The notes beneath the pieces are model-generated. The model was not told the origin of the DNA, did not search any database, and saw only the letters and a list, made by a program, of their open reading frames with translations. Shown piece by piece: positions 1 to 26,159 of a stretch of 64,000 nucleotides of DNA. The stretch is from Malurus cyaneus samueli. Lineage: Eukaryota; Chordata; Aves; Passeriformes; Maluridae. The DNA lies in contig CM019218.1 of NCBI GenBank assembly GCA_009741485.1, positions 53,400,931 through 53,464,930 on the forward strand, given 5' to 3'. Positions within the stretch are counted from its first letter, which is position 1, and each line of letters starts with the position of its first letter. The position numbers and the translations under genes were made by a program.

Positions 1-708
1 ACGGGCTGGGGTCTGATACAGTTATTCCCATGCTGGGCTGTGGTCCCAGGGTATCGCCATACAAGGCTGAGATCCCAGGTTATTCCTATACGGGGCTGGG
101 GACCCCCGTTATCCTATACCAGCGGGGGGTCTCCCATTATCCTTATACCGGTCTGGGGTTCCCTATAATCCCTGTATGGAGCTATGTTAGATCATATTGT
201 ATATAATCCCCACCATTATTCCCGTGCCAGGCTGGGGTCCCTGGTGAGCCCTATACTGGAGTGGTGTCCCCCTGTTATCCCAATACCGGACTGCAGTTCC
301 TGTTTATCCTTTTACTGGTCCAGGATCCCCTGTTACCTGTCTGAGTAACAGTATGATCCCCCCATACTGATCTGAGGTCCGCAGTTACCCCTGTACCAGA
401 GATGGGGACCAGTTTATCCCTATATGGACCAGGATGTCCAGGGACATGTGCACCCCACCCTGGACCCCATACCGAGGCAGACACCAGGACCCCCGATCCA
501 GAGCTGGTACCCAGGACTTTATGCACCCCCATACAGACATGGACCCCCCCGGGGTGACACACAGAGCCCCCGACAACAACGGGGACCCCCGGGGTTCCGT
601 GTCCCCCTTTAGCATCCGAGCCCCCGGCGGCTCCAGAGACACCCCGTCCCCGGGCTGGCGGCTGGCGAGGTCCCGGGGGCCGGGCGGGACCCCCGGGCTG
701 GCTCGGGG
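1..708. repeat. Minisatellite and flank 3' of the minus-strand SYPL2 copy
   Basis: Bases 1 to about 540 are a degenerate tandem repeat of roughly 30-36 bp units containing TTATCCCTATACCGG and CTGGGGTCCC. It lies just past the SYPL2 stop codon read on the minus strand. The same material recurs inverted at about 9500-9948, so it belongs to the outer part of the first palindrome. The arm probably continues to the left beyond base 1. I see no coding signal. Confidence 0.7.
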
Positions 709-4346
<3,638 letters not shown>

Positions 4347-4525
4347 ACTAAGGAAGATCTGGGGCACCGGGGCGGGGCTTCCGGGGGGCCCGGGCCGGCC
4401 AGGGGCGCTGCCGGGGGCGGGCGGACGCTGCCCGCCCAGGGCGAGGGGTGCTGTGGCGAAGCTCCAGCCAGGTGGAGCCGTCCAGCGGCGCGGCGGAGGC
4501 AGCACCGACCGCCCCCGGCCGCGGC

Positions 4526-5365
<840 letters not shown>

Positions 5366-5745
5366 TGATCCTGGGACCGGGACCCCCGTCAGGGCCCCGT
5401 TCCCAGCACTGCTGGGTGCAGCTCCCCAAGGAGTGCCCCCGATGAGTTTGGGTTGTTCCACTGCTTTCCCGAAGCCCCCCCAGAATGAAGGAATCCCAGA
5501 GCCCCCCCTGTCCCTCCATAGCTTCCTGCACCCCATCGGCTCTGGGAGTGGAGACCTCATTTTGGGGGCTCCAGGGAGGAGGGGAGCGGGGCCACATGGA
5601 CGCCTGGGCTCAGGCCACGAGCCCCCCCCACGCCACCCCTCCCCGGTGACCTTGAGCAGGTGGTTCTGCCCAGCCATGGCAGAGGGAACGGTGACATCGG
5701 GGTGTCGGGTCCCCACCACTCCCACGGGCTCAGGGGGCACTGGTG

Positions 5746-8700
5746 GGTGGGGGAAGGATTGAGGGTCAGTGAGCCCAGGAAGGGGGACCCCTGGACGGGG
5801 GGGAGCCGAGTGCCCGCGGCTCTGTCCCGTCCTGGCCATGCCATGAATGGCTCCCTGTGAGATTGGATTTCAGGGTGGCATTTCTGCGGCTCAGTTGGCC
5901 AGAGCCAGGGCTAGCCGCCGGGGAAACTGAGGCCGCCATTGGGGGGCGGTACCCTTCAGCTTTTGGGATGTTTCCCACCGGAGGAGCCAGATAGAGGGGC
6001 TTTCCCCAATCGTACAGCTCTTCGGTTTGCATAATCACACCACGGAGGCTCTGCTCCCCCTGCATTTAAGGCCACTATGGGACCAGAGCCCATGTGTAAA
6101 GACACCCCAAAAAAAAAACGAGGGGAAAATCCCGGAGGATCCGCCAACTCTCCTGCTGCAGCCTTAGTGCCACACATGGGACTGCCCATCCTAGCAGCGT
6201 CAGGCCTGGTGGCTTATGATCCCCATTTCACGGAAGCTGGGAGCTCAGCCAGGAGGATTTGCGGGAAACACTTGAGAATGGTGTTTTCCCGGACCTCATA
6301 CCAGAAAAAGGGCAATGTAACTCCAGGGGCAAAGGGAGGGCAGGGTTGGCTCCCGGGGAGGGGACACCCCCAGGGATCCCACCATCGGATACCCCAGCTG
6401 TCTGAAACACTCTGGCACCATATCACTGCCAAATTAAGGGGGGAGTTTGGGGTGGGATTTGGCCTGGTGTTCCACCCTCCAAAGCACGACCAAATCCCTC
6501 AAATACAGGTGCAGTAGAATCCAGTGGTGAGCCAAAAAGAGGCACAAGCCGAACCGCTGGGGGGTGGCAGTTTACGCCATGATCAGTGCCCAGGGGCTAC
6601 AACCACTCCAGGATGAAAGGAAATCCGCATCCAGACCGTTGCCCTCTCCTGCAGCTCTTTGCCATCTTCCCGCCTTCGCTCCTGCGGTAAATCAAGCCGG
6701 CGAGACACGGAGCCACAGTGAAATGGTGAGGGGAGGGATGACAGCACATCTCCATCCATTCGGTACCCATTCAGGGAGGGGGTGGCTGAGCCAACCTCCT
6801 GACTGCCCCATACAGGCTGGGGGGCTGGTTGGGGTTGGACTCCTTCTGCTGGCGGACCCATGGGACACAGCACGGTCTGGGCCGTGGCGTGTCCAGCTGG
6901 GGACCTCAACCTGATCAATGGGACATCCCTGTCCTTCGGCTCTGACACCCCCAGGGAGATTATTGTTAATCACATGAGGACCAGGAGGGGGAGGAGAGGG
7001 GAAATCCTCATTAAATCAGGAAGAGGAAGGGGAATCCTGCCTTTTCTGGGACGGTGATGACTGGAGTTGGGCAGATATGACGAAGCCACGTTTCTATCAC
7101 TTACCTCTGCCCCGCCCTGTGGGACCAGAGCGCCGGAAAGAATCAGGTCCGAGGGTTCCATGCCTTCACCCAGGGAAACTCAGACTGGCTATTCCAACTA
7201 TTTTCCATCAAACTTCCATCCCCAGAGGAACCCAACAAGCCTGTATATTCCAACCTTCCCCAATCAAACTTCCATTAGAACACCAGCACATTCTCATCAT
7301 GCCCTCCAACCAGGGACCACCCCACCCGTTATTCACGCCATCTGTCATCACCTAATTCCGGGGACATCCAGGAGGTGGTTATCTAAACTACCCAGCTCAC
7401 TCCAATCCTTCCAGCCCCTGACACCAATCCATCATCCATGGTTATACCATGATTCCCTTGGGATGAGATAGCGAGGAATGGATCAGAAGCCGGACCCTGT
7501 ACTCGTTGGCGATTTCTCCGCTCCCGAGTAGACCCTGGGGGTCTTCTCCTTCTGTATCCATGGCGGCTATGGTGCTTACTCGTCCATTCCTTGGTACACT
7601 GAAAAAAAGAAGCTCCTTCAACAGTAAGATCGGGACGTCGCACGGAGGCAAAGCACGTGCAAGAAGAGATGATCCGGTCTTCTCTGGCAGGATTTCTGCG
7701 TCACCGGTCGCTTCGCCTTTACTTCTGGCTGTGGCAGCGGCGGCGTGGGCAGGGGCTGAGCGACGTGAAGGCGGCCACGGCGCCCCGCACACTCTTCTGC
7801 AATTGTGTGGGTCTGCCAGGCGACGAGGTGGTCTGCAACGCGGACCTGACGCCGCATGGGGTTGGCACTAACATACCCGTGGTGAGGGCCACGCGGGCAC
7901 ACACGCATGGGAGAAGGACAACACCGGGCACACACGTGGGACACATGGGCCACAATCTGTGATTGTTTCTATTGGCGGCAGAGTATATGCGTCAAAAGCC
8001 AGCACACATGTGCACAATACATGGACACCAACACACCGCCGATGAAAACCACAAAGGCTACACGTGTGTAACATGTGTGTTCACAGACAACACACATGGA
8101 TGTGTGAACGCATCTGCTGCACAGTACACTACAAGGTGCACCCCCGTAGTATGTACACCACATATCCACTTGCCGATTCCCCAGCTCAGAAGAGGGAGAG
8201 CAATGGAAATGTGATCACATACACGTGAAACTGGCGGCACATCTGGAGAATGGGGGTGAAAAACAGCATCCTGCTCGGTCCTTTGGGATGTGGGATCACC
8301 TAGTGCAGCGGGACCGCAGCATAAAGAGGACTCCCATGATGGGGGTGGATGGGGGTGATGCAGTCCTGATTGGTATTTGGGACGGGTGGGGTGCACGTGT
8401 GCAATGGGGGGCATAGGGCAGTGAGGTGCTGAGGTGCAGGGGCACTGGATGAATTGGGATGCATAGAAGTGCATTGAGCATGTGGTTGTGTGGTCCTACT
8501 GACGTCATGGGGCAAACAGGGTCATAGGGGTTGCGATTGCAATGCAATCTGGAGGCAAACATGGGGATGCATAGGTGACTGGGGGTGCATGAACACATAC
8601 AAGGATGTGGATTACATGGAGCACATGGGGTACTGGGTGCGAAACATGTTGGGGTTACATATGGGTAACTAGTGGGGAATGGGGTGCAAGAGGTCAGCTC

Positions 8701-9254
8701 ATGCGTGGTGAGGTGGCAGGGCGCCCAGTGGGGAGTGCATGGATGTCATAGGGGTGCATGGGGTAGACACATAGGACACAACAAGATGGAGGTGTGGGAT
8801 AATAGGGGTGGCGCTGAGGTGTAATTGCAGTTCATAGGGCAACCCCGACGCATGGGGTGTAGGAGAGGAATATAGGGATTGTGGGAAATTGATCTATGAT
8901 ATCGAGGTTTATGTTAAAAAGGAGACAGGGAGTCTTGCACTTATTTTCATTGGGATGTAGGGATTGTATGGGTGCAGGGGGATGATGCAGTTCATAGGGC
9001 ACACACAATTTGGGGATGCTTGGAGCTCAGGGTGCACAGGGTGCTGCAATGCCTGTGCTCTCAAGGGTGCCCGATGGAACCTCTCCTTCTTGTCCTTGTC
9101 TCTCCGCTCTCCCCTCCCCCTCTCCTCTCTCTGCACTTTCGGTCCAACTTCCTGCTGGGGAACGAACTGCTGGATTCGGTGCGGGAGACGCTGTGTGGCG
9201 GCAGCCCGCAACCCAGCGACAGAACGGTCCGAGCAAGGAGCCTCGACAGCGTAG
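5746..9254 (+). pseudogene. SYPL2: Second, error-broken copy of SYPL2 exons 3-6 (right palindrome arm)
   Basis: The sequence is the reverse complement of about 1-4346 but carries many small insertions, deletions and substitutions. Exon 3 is at about 6655-6774 with its donor lost, exon 4 at about 7441-7623 (about 20 bases shorter than the clean copy), exon 5 at 7691-7881 (one base shorter) and exon 6 at about 9136-9254, ending in TAG. Every exon is frame-shifted, for example at the AEFFVTLG segment of exon 4. Coding and intron sequence are damaged alike, and indels dominate. That looks more like uncorrected single-molecule reads than pseudogene decay under neutral evolution. It is in the same orientation as exons 1-2 at 4526-5329 and runs on into ATXN7L2. 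Confidence 0.85.
8880..8945 (-). mobile_element. Mirror copy of the LTR tail in SYPL2 intron 5
   Basis: Reading the minus strand gives the same motif seen at 1031-1110 (GGAGACAGG and GAGGTTTATGTTAAAAAG on the plus strand). It supports the arm-to-arm correspondence in the middle of the palindrome. Confidence 0.5.
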
Positions 9255-10304
9255 CCCGAGCAGCCGGGGGTCCCGCCGGCCCCGGGCGCCTGCCAGCCGC
9301 CAGCCTGGGAAGCGGGTGCTCTGGACGCGCCGGGGGCTCGGAATGCTAAAGGGGCAGGACGCGGGGGTCCTGTTGTCGGGGCTCTGTGTGTCACCCACGC
9401 CGGGGGGGTCCAGTCTGTATGGGGGTGCAATAAAGTCTGGGATAACACAGCTCTGGCATCGGGGTCCTGGTAAGTCTGCCCGGTATGGGGTCCAGGGTGG
9501 GGATTGCACATGTCCTGGACATCTGTCCATATAGGGATAAACTGGTCCCCATCTCTGGTACAGGGTACTGCGGCCTCAAGTCAGTATGGGGGGCTATACT
9601 GTATCAGAGCAGGTAACAGGGGATCTGGACCAGTAAAAGGATAAACAGGACGCAGTCGCGGTATTGGGATAACAGGGGGACACCATCCAGTATAAGGGCT
9701 CACCCAGGGCAACCAGCCTGGCGGGAATAATGGGTGGGGATTATTCAATATGATAAAAACATATTCCATACAGGGATTATAGGGAACGCGCCGACCCGGT
9801 ATAGAGGATAATGGAGAACCCCCGCTGGTATAAAGATACGGGGGTCAGCCCCGTATAGGATCTGGGATTCAGCCTTAGTTGGCGATACCTGGGACCACAG
9901 CCTCAGCCATGGGAATAACTTGTATCAGACCCCACCCGTTTGGGGATAACTGGGGTTCGGTCAGGTATGATACAGCGAGACCCAACACTATAGGGATATC
10001 GAGTGCTCCTAACTGTTGTAAGGGATACGGTAGCCCATCGTATAGGGAAAGAGATCCTGGTGTAGGGATACTTGGACCCAGCCCAGTGCGAGTAAGGGTG
10101 CCCGCAGACTCCGTGTGGATACGCGGTGCCCGATGCGGTACAGCGATACCGGCACCCCGTCCGGTGCGGATCCCCGGGGTGGGGTGGGCCGGGCGGGGGT
10201 CGCTCCGGGACTCCCGTGCCCGTGGTGCCGGGGCGGGCGGGCGCGCGGCGCATAGCGCGAGGCGGGGGCGGCGCGGGGGCGGCGTGCCGCGGCGGGGCGG
10301 GGCG
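9255..10304. repeat. SYPL2-ATXN7L2 intergenic stretch, mirror of the 1-540 minisatellite
   Basis: Degenerate repeats with TATAGGGATAAC-type units occupy about 9500-9950 and match the start of the window in reverse. Base 1 corresponds to about 9948. Beyond 9950 the sequence turns increasingly GC-rich towards the ATXN7L2 first exon. I see no gene here. Confidence 0.65.
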
Positions 10305-10500
10305 ATGGCGGCGGAGCGGCGGCGGTGCCCGGCTCGAAGTTCGCGGGGAGAGTGGAGCGCCTGGTGGAGCGGCCGGGCGCCGCCGACCGGTGAGGGCGGC
10401 GGCCGCGGGGGGGCTCGCGAACGGGGCCGCGCCCGGCGACCCCGGTCGAGCGCCGCGCGCGGCGGGGCGGGCAGCGCACCCAGGGAGGAGGGGATCGGCA
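10130..10500 (+). promoter_or_regulatory. CpG island over ATXN7L2 exon 1
   Basis: An extremely GC-rich stretch with dense CG dinucleotides surrounds the ATXN7L2 start codon and first donor. Composition and position suggest a CpG-island promoter. No TATA box was seen. Confidence 0.5.
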
Positions 10501-13500
10501 GCGGGAACCGGAGCGGGGCATCCGCACCGGCCTGGGAGGGGCATCCTCACCGGACTGGGAAGGGCATCCCGCACCGGGAACTGGGAACGATCATCGCAAG
10601 CAGGGCACTGGAGCCGGGAGCTGGGCATCCTCCAGCGGGCACGTGGGAACGAGAGAGGCATTCGGCACCGGGCAGCGCACAGCTCATCCTGGCCTGGACT
10701 GGCACCCGGCAAACGGGCATCCTGCACTGGGCAGTGGCAACAGGGCACTGGGAACCCCGCTGCTGGGCAGACTGGCAAACAGTAGCGGGGCATGGGCCCC
10801 GATTGGTGCCGGGTCTGGATGGGGCAGTGCAGAGATTACCGTGCCCAGTTTGTGGTGCCAGGTAGCCTGGAGAGCAAGATGTCTAGCACGTCCTAGGATG
10901 TTTCCTAGGCAACTGGGACTGAACCAGAAAGAGCTCTTGTGCTAGACTGGCACTGAGGAAATAGGGCAGGCCAGTGGCACCCTGTACGGGCCAGACCTAG
11001 GGAAGGGCCCAGATATTGGGCACCAGACACGGGAATGGAGGCATCCTGCACTGGGAATGGGCACCCTGACCACCGGCATCAGACACTGGGATGGGGCATC
11101 ATGCACTGAAGGAACCAGCATGGGGAATAGGGCATCGTGCATGGGAATCGACACTTGGAATGGGCAGACATCCTGCATGAGAACCAGAAATGCGGGCATG
11201 GGAGCATCCTGTATTGGCGCACCAGACCCTGGGAATGCGGGGCACCCTGCATGGGAACGGGGCACCTTGCCTGGGCACCCTGGTACTGGAACAGAGCACT
11301 GCACTGGGAACCAGATGTGGAATGGGGCACTGCACTGGATGTGGTCGGGAATGGGGCACCTGTCGGGAACCAGACACTGGGAATGGGGATCGTGCACGGG
11401 AACCAGACATTGGGAACTGGGACTTGCACTGGCACCTGTTATGGGCAACCTGCACTGGGAATGGGGCATCGTGCCGGGAATGTGGTACAGGGATGTGGGC
11501 ACCCTCCTTGGACCAGACAACTGGAACTGGGAACCTTGCACTGGCCACTGGATCCTGGACTGGGCATCCAGACTGGCACCAGTATGAGAACTGGGCACCA
11601 GCACGGAGCACCTGGAAACTGGGAATGCGCATTCTACCTGGGATGTGGCATCGCACCAGGCACCTGGCACCAGGAAATCGGGACTGGGAATCCAGCCTGG
11701 CAGCCAGTACAGGACTGGGCAGCACCTGATGGGCATTTGGCATGGGAATGGGGATCCTGTAACTGAACCACAGCACTGGGAATTGGGAATGGGGCATCCC
11801 TACAAAAGAGTGCCCAATGCCAGGAACCAAACACAGGAATCCTGTATCTAAGGATACTGGGACAGGAACGGCACCTGACCGGGCCTAGGCAGCCACACTC
11901 GGGAGACTGGGTTCTCTGACTGAGGATATGGGACGCAGCACTGGGCACGATCTGGCACTAGGGCCCGTCGCCCGTGGAACACTGTGACTGGGGAGCCAGT
12001 TATGGGTGCCCATTTCAGATAATCAAGGCATGGGCACTGGTGGGACAGGCAGTAATGGGCGAGCCGGGACTGGGAATGTTTGCCACATTCCCAGACCAGC
12101 AGTGGGTATGAAGAGCCTTATGGGGGACTGGGCCTGGGAACTGGACAGGTGCACTGGGACCAGGTGCCCTTATGGGACATTGCAGGTCCAGTGGGGCTGT
12201 CAGCACTGGCACTGCGCCAGACTGGGCATTGACACATTTGAATGGGTCTGGGTGCCCAGTATGGAACAGCTGATGGATACTGGGGAACGATGGCTGGCCG
12301 GCAGGACTGGGAGTGTGTGCCCATGTGGCACAGTGTGGCACTGATGCCCAGGATAGACAGATGGGACTGGGTGCCAGTAATGGCAATGGACAGAACTGGG
12401 AGTCCAGTAATGGATGGCTGATAGGACTTGGGATGATTGGGCACTCAGTATGGCAAGTTGCCAGGTCACGACATCACTGCTGGCTCAGGTGGCCACCAGT
12501 CCACCCAGCAGAGCACAGGATACTGGCCAGGCACATTGGGGTGCTATGTATGGGAACCAGGGTGACGGTTGGGAGCAGTGTGTCAAAGTGTCACATCTGC
12601 CGACAGGGTATCCAGAGCTGTTACTCCAGTCCTGGCTGATGGCCAGGGGTGACTCATCCTAGCGATCAGGGTGTCCTCAGGGATATTTCCATTAAAACAG
12701 GTTGGGGCTGTCCAAGGGTGTCCATCCCAGGACATGGATGTCCTCAAGGGTATTCACATCGCCAAGGCAAGATGTTCCCAGGGGTGTCACATCAGGATAA
12801 GTGTTTTTTCCAGGGGTGTCACATCCCAGTCTGGGGTCCAGGAAGATCTGCTGGACTGGGCTATCAGGATAGGATCTGCAGGTCCACAGGTGACCCGCTT
12901 CCAGGATGGATATGTCTCTCGGGTCTAATTTTCTCTGGTTTAATTGTTCCGGAGCAGGAATGCCGGGACCATCATGTGTGGAGACAGGGCCATCCCTGTG
13001 CATCCCTGACAGGATTTTGTTCCTGGCAGGAATCAGGGTCAAGAGCGAGAGGACATGGGGATAGAGCGGCAGCAAGAACTGGACACCATGCCTGATTAGA
13101 AGGTGAGTCTCTCTGGGTGAAATGCAGCATTTTGGGGCTGTGGAGCCATCGAGCTGCGGCATTGTCTGCAGTCGCCAGAGCACCAGCTTCCGTGCCGCTT
13201 ACTAGAGCTCTCCTACAGACATGGGCATCTTCGGGACTGCCTGCACACACGATTCTACCTGTGGATCTGCACCTGCAGCCAGGTGGTGAGCCCAGGCTTT
13301 CCAGAAAGCACTGTGGGAGCCAGGGAATTCCGGAATAGGCTGTTCCACCCAGGTGCACAGAGGGAACAGACGGGAATGGCCACTCAGGGCTGGCTGTGGG
13401 GGGCATAGGAGAAAACAAACCTGTGGGGGGGGGTTTGCAGCAGTGGAGCCTGGTGTGGCTAAGGTAGGCTGTCATTCCCGTCCATCCCATCCTTCATCCG

Positions 13501-14012
13501 TGGAATCAATCTCTCCTCCTGGCAAGAACGCCGGCACGGCACCCTCGCAAGCCTCTATGCCCGTGCATAGCCGTGCACCGTCGCCGGAACGGGCAGCGTG
13601 CCCGGTGGACCACGTTGGGCGCCAAGCCTGCAGGAGAAGCATCCGGAGGCGGGGAGAGCCAGCCCTTCCCGAGCACACGGAAAGGACAGCAACCTCTGGT
13701 GACGTGGGATGGGTGAACTGATCTCTCTTGTGGGGTCACTTTGATCCCACCCCTCTCCGATTCTCTCCACAAGCTTGTTTGTCCGTGGTGAAACTGGAGA
13801 AGATCCCACATTACCAAACCGGACGGGCACGATAAGGTGCCCGCAAAGCCGCCCACCAATCTCCAAGGATCCTGGGGAAACCGCGGCTGCGCGGTGCCCA
13901 AGAGCCCGGTGCCGGCCGGGTCGGGGGAGGATTCGGCGATGCGAGAGATCCCCGTCCGGGGACAAGGATGTGGGAGCCCCAAAAATACGCCCAGGTCCCC
14001 GGAAGCTGGCGC
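10305..14012 (+). CDS. ATXN7L2: Ataxin-7-like 2, exons 1-5, with frame-breaking errors
   Basis: ATXN7L2 is an ataxin-7 paralogue of the SAGA deubiquitinase-module anchor family. It is recognised here only after allowing small indels. Exon 1 (10305-10389) starts MAAERR and keeps a WSAW motif before GTGAGG. Exon 2 (about 13030-13102) holds a broken KKLDTM-LI segment before GTGAGT. Exon 3 (about 13219-13315) gives DMGIFG, then fragments matching the HDDFYL...C..CSQVV zinc-binding region and a KHC end. Exon 4 (about 13526-13698) reads ERRHGTLASLYARA without a break. Exon 5 (about 13771-14012) keeps PVVKLEK and a PKPDGH-like segment before GTGAGT. Later exons are absent because the contig ends at the gap at 14582. 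Order and strand (SYPL2 then ATXN7L2, same direction) match the usual vertebrate arrangement, which strengthens the call. No continuous reading frame exists as written. Confidence 0.75.
10500..12640. repeat. Degenerate GC-rich minisatellite in ATXN7L2 intron 1
   Basis: About 2.1 kb of loosely repeated units near 20-24 bp is built on CACTGGGAATGGGGCAT and GGGAACCAGAC-type motifs. Repetition leaves many frames open, and the resulting ORFs on both strands (for example 10942-11830) are rich in repeated tripeptides and match nothing I recognise. A weaker repeat with AGGGGTGTCACATC units follows at about 12660-12960. Confidence 0.75.
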
Positions 14013-14581
14013 GTGAGTCCCCCCTTTCCTTGCGGCCATAGGGGGGGGGCGGATGATCCATTCCTGGCCGGAAATTCCCGGGGGCCGGGTCTAGCAGTGG
14101 GATATGGTACCAGGAGTGGGCTCCCCTCTCCTCCTGGTGGGTTGGGGGTTCATTGCCCTCCCAAGTTTTGGTCTCTATAAGTTTTAGGGTCCACTTGGCT
14201 GGCCCAAGGAATGCCCATAGCAAGGAGCGGGGGTTGAGGATGGATTCCACTTTGGTGTGATTCCTACCAAAAATGGGGGTCAAACAATGTCCCACATAAA
14301 ATATATGGAGTTAGACAATGTTACCCCAAAGTAGGGGGTTGAACATGCGTGCCACAAAATAAACGGACTTGGATAATGTTACTCACCTAAAATATGGGGT
14401 TAATGTGCATCTCCCCAGAATAGGGGGGTTTAGGTGAATATTGTCCTCCAAAATAGAGGGGTTGAGCATATGTCCCCCAAAAAATAGGGAATTTGGATGT
14501 GGATCCTTAAAATTGGGGTCACATGTGTCAAATCAAAATATGGCGTTGAGTCAGGTCACTCCCAAGATATGGGCGTTGAAA
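14013..14581. repeat. Intronic tandem repeat before the first gap
   Basis: From about 14270 to 14580, units of roughly 40-50 bp recur with a core like AAAATATGGGGTT followed by GAACATGTGTCCC. They sit in the ATXN7L2 intron after exon 5. The contig stops inside them. Confidence 0.6.
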
Positions 14582-14606
14582 NNNNNNNNNNNNNNNNNNN
14601 NNNNNN
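14582..14606. other. Assembly gap of about 25 N
   Basis: A run of N interrupts the sequence. It has the same length as the gap at 43027, so it looks like a placeholder rather than a measured distance. The gene content on its two sides (ATXN7L2 exon 5 on plus, PSMA5 exon 2 on minus) is not expected to be adjacent. Confidence 0.98.
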
Positions 14607-15330
<724 letters not shown>

Positions 15331-15635
15331 CGGCTGGATAGTGGCATGAAAAAAAATTCCTAATAGCCAAAAAAAATTCCTAATAGCCAAACAAAACGTC
15401 AGTGACCCAACTTGAGGCCGTTTCCTCTCCTCCTGTCCCTGTTCCCTGGGAGCAGAGCCCGATCCCCACCCGGCTGCACCTTCTTTCATTCAGGGAGTTG
15501 TGGAGAGCGAGGTCCCCTCTGAGCGTCCTTTTCTCCAGGCTGAGCCCCCCCCAGCTCCTTCAGTCGGTCCCGGTGATCCAGACCCACCGTTCCGCAGCTC
15601 TTCACTGGACACGCTCCTTTCCCTGGAACCCCATC

Positions 15636-15676
15636 CCATCCCATCCCATCCCATCCCATCCCATCCCATCCCCACC
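15636..15676. repeat. (CCCAT)n simple repeat
   Basis: About eight perfect pentamers of CCCAT/CATCC lie in the hinge between PSMA5 exon 1 and the CR1 fragment. Confidence 0.9.
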
Positions 15677-15889
15677 ACACCAACCAAGGGCTAGCGAGCT
15701 TCCCCCGCCCTCGGCTCCGTCCCATCCTGGCAGTCCCCGGTCTCGGAGCAGAACACAGCAACGCTGCGGGCTCCGGGCAGCTCCCGCTGCCATCCCAGCG
15801 CGGGAGGCGCCGCTCGGGCCGCCCCGGACCGCTCGGGCCGCACCGGGAGCAGGCCCGTGACTCAGCCGCGGGCGCGGACGGGCACTCAC

Positions 15890-15918
15890 CGGTCGTACTC
15901 GGAGCGTGTGAGGAACAT
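15890..15918 (-). CDS. PSMA5: PSMA5 exon 1, inverted relative to exons 2-9
   Basis: On the minus strand ATG is at 15918-15916 and the exon reads MFLTRSEYD plus two bases of an arginine codon, followed by GTGAGT. This is the conserved N terminus of proteasome subunit alpha-5. The leftover CG joins the first G of exon 2 to give R-GVNTF, in perfect phase with both exon 2 copies. The exon lies close to the midpoint (about 15869) of the second palindrome. In the assembled order it cannot be spliced to the plus-strand exons at 16861-25959. Confidence 0.93.
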
Positions 15919-16407
15919 GGCGGCGGCGGGGCCGGGTGGTTGCGGGGATCCCGGGGGCTCCGGAGGTGCCGGGGGGGGTCCGGGGGTTGCAGGGGCACCG
16001 GGAGCACGGCGGCCTCACCGGGGGCTGCAACGCTGCTTCCGGTCCCGAGCACCACTTCCGCCCGCGCCGCCCGGCCATTGGACAGCGGCCTCGCCATCCG
16101 ACCAATGAGAGGAGGGGGAGGGCGGGATCAGTTGCAGGGGAGAGAGGCGGGAGGGGGAGGTGGCGGGGGCCAATGGTGGGGAGGAGCCATTGGTGGGGGC
16201 GTGGCTATAGATCGGGGGCGTGGTCAGAACGCGGGGGACTGAGTGATCGAGGGGCGTGGCCTGAGCGGTGGGGGCGGGGCCAGAGCGGGTGGGGCAGGCA
16301 CGCTGAGGGGCGTGGCCACGGGTGGGGCGTGGTCAGAGCGCCAGGGGCGGTGCCAATGCTGTAAGGGGCGGGGCCTGCGGGCGGGCACGGCGTGGTACCG
16401 AGAGGGT
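15919..16407 (-). promoter_or_regulatory. GC-rich PSMA5 promoter region
   Basis: Upstream of the minus-strand ATG the sequence is CpG-rich and carries CCAAT motifs in both orientations (ATTGG at 16076, CCAAT near 16102, and again near 16173 and 16191). GC-box-like GGGGCGTGGC and GGGGCGGGGC repeats follow from 16195 to 16375. This is the layout of a TATA-less housekeeping promoter. It may be shared with a head-to-head neighbour in the correct genome order. Confidence 0.6.
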
Positions 16408-25959
<9,552 letters not shown>

Positions 25960-26136
25960 AAAAGAGGGAGAGACCCCCAAAAGCTCAAACCCCTCCCCCG
26001 ACCAAAGGAACTGGTCCAAGTTCGCCCAGTTCCTGGGAATTCCCTTCCCACAGCACCTGTATCTGCTGCTCCTGCCAACTCCAGAGGTTTTTTATCATTT
26101 CTGGACAGAACTGAGCTTTGCCTGAGGAGGGAATGA

Positions 26137-26142
26137 AATAAA
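26137..26142 (+). terminator. PSMA5 polyadenylation signal
   Basis: AATAAA lies about 180 bases after the PSMA5 stop codon, in a T-rich setting. It fits a short 3' UTR. Confidence 0.7.
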
Positions 26143-26159
26143 TCATTTTGTTACTCTCT

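Noticed and set aside
10942..11830. Long ORFs on both strands
   Set aside because: They lie in the degenerate minisatellite of ATXN7L2 intron 1, with no family match or splice logic.
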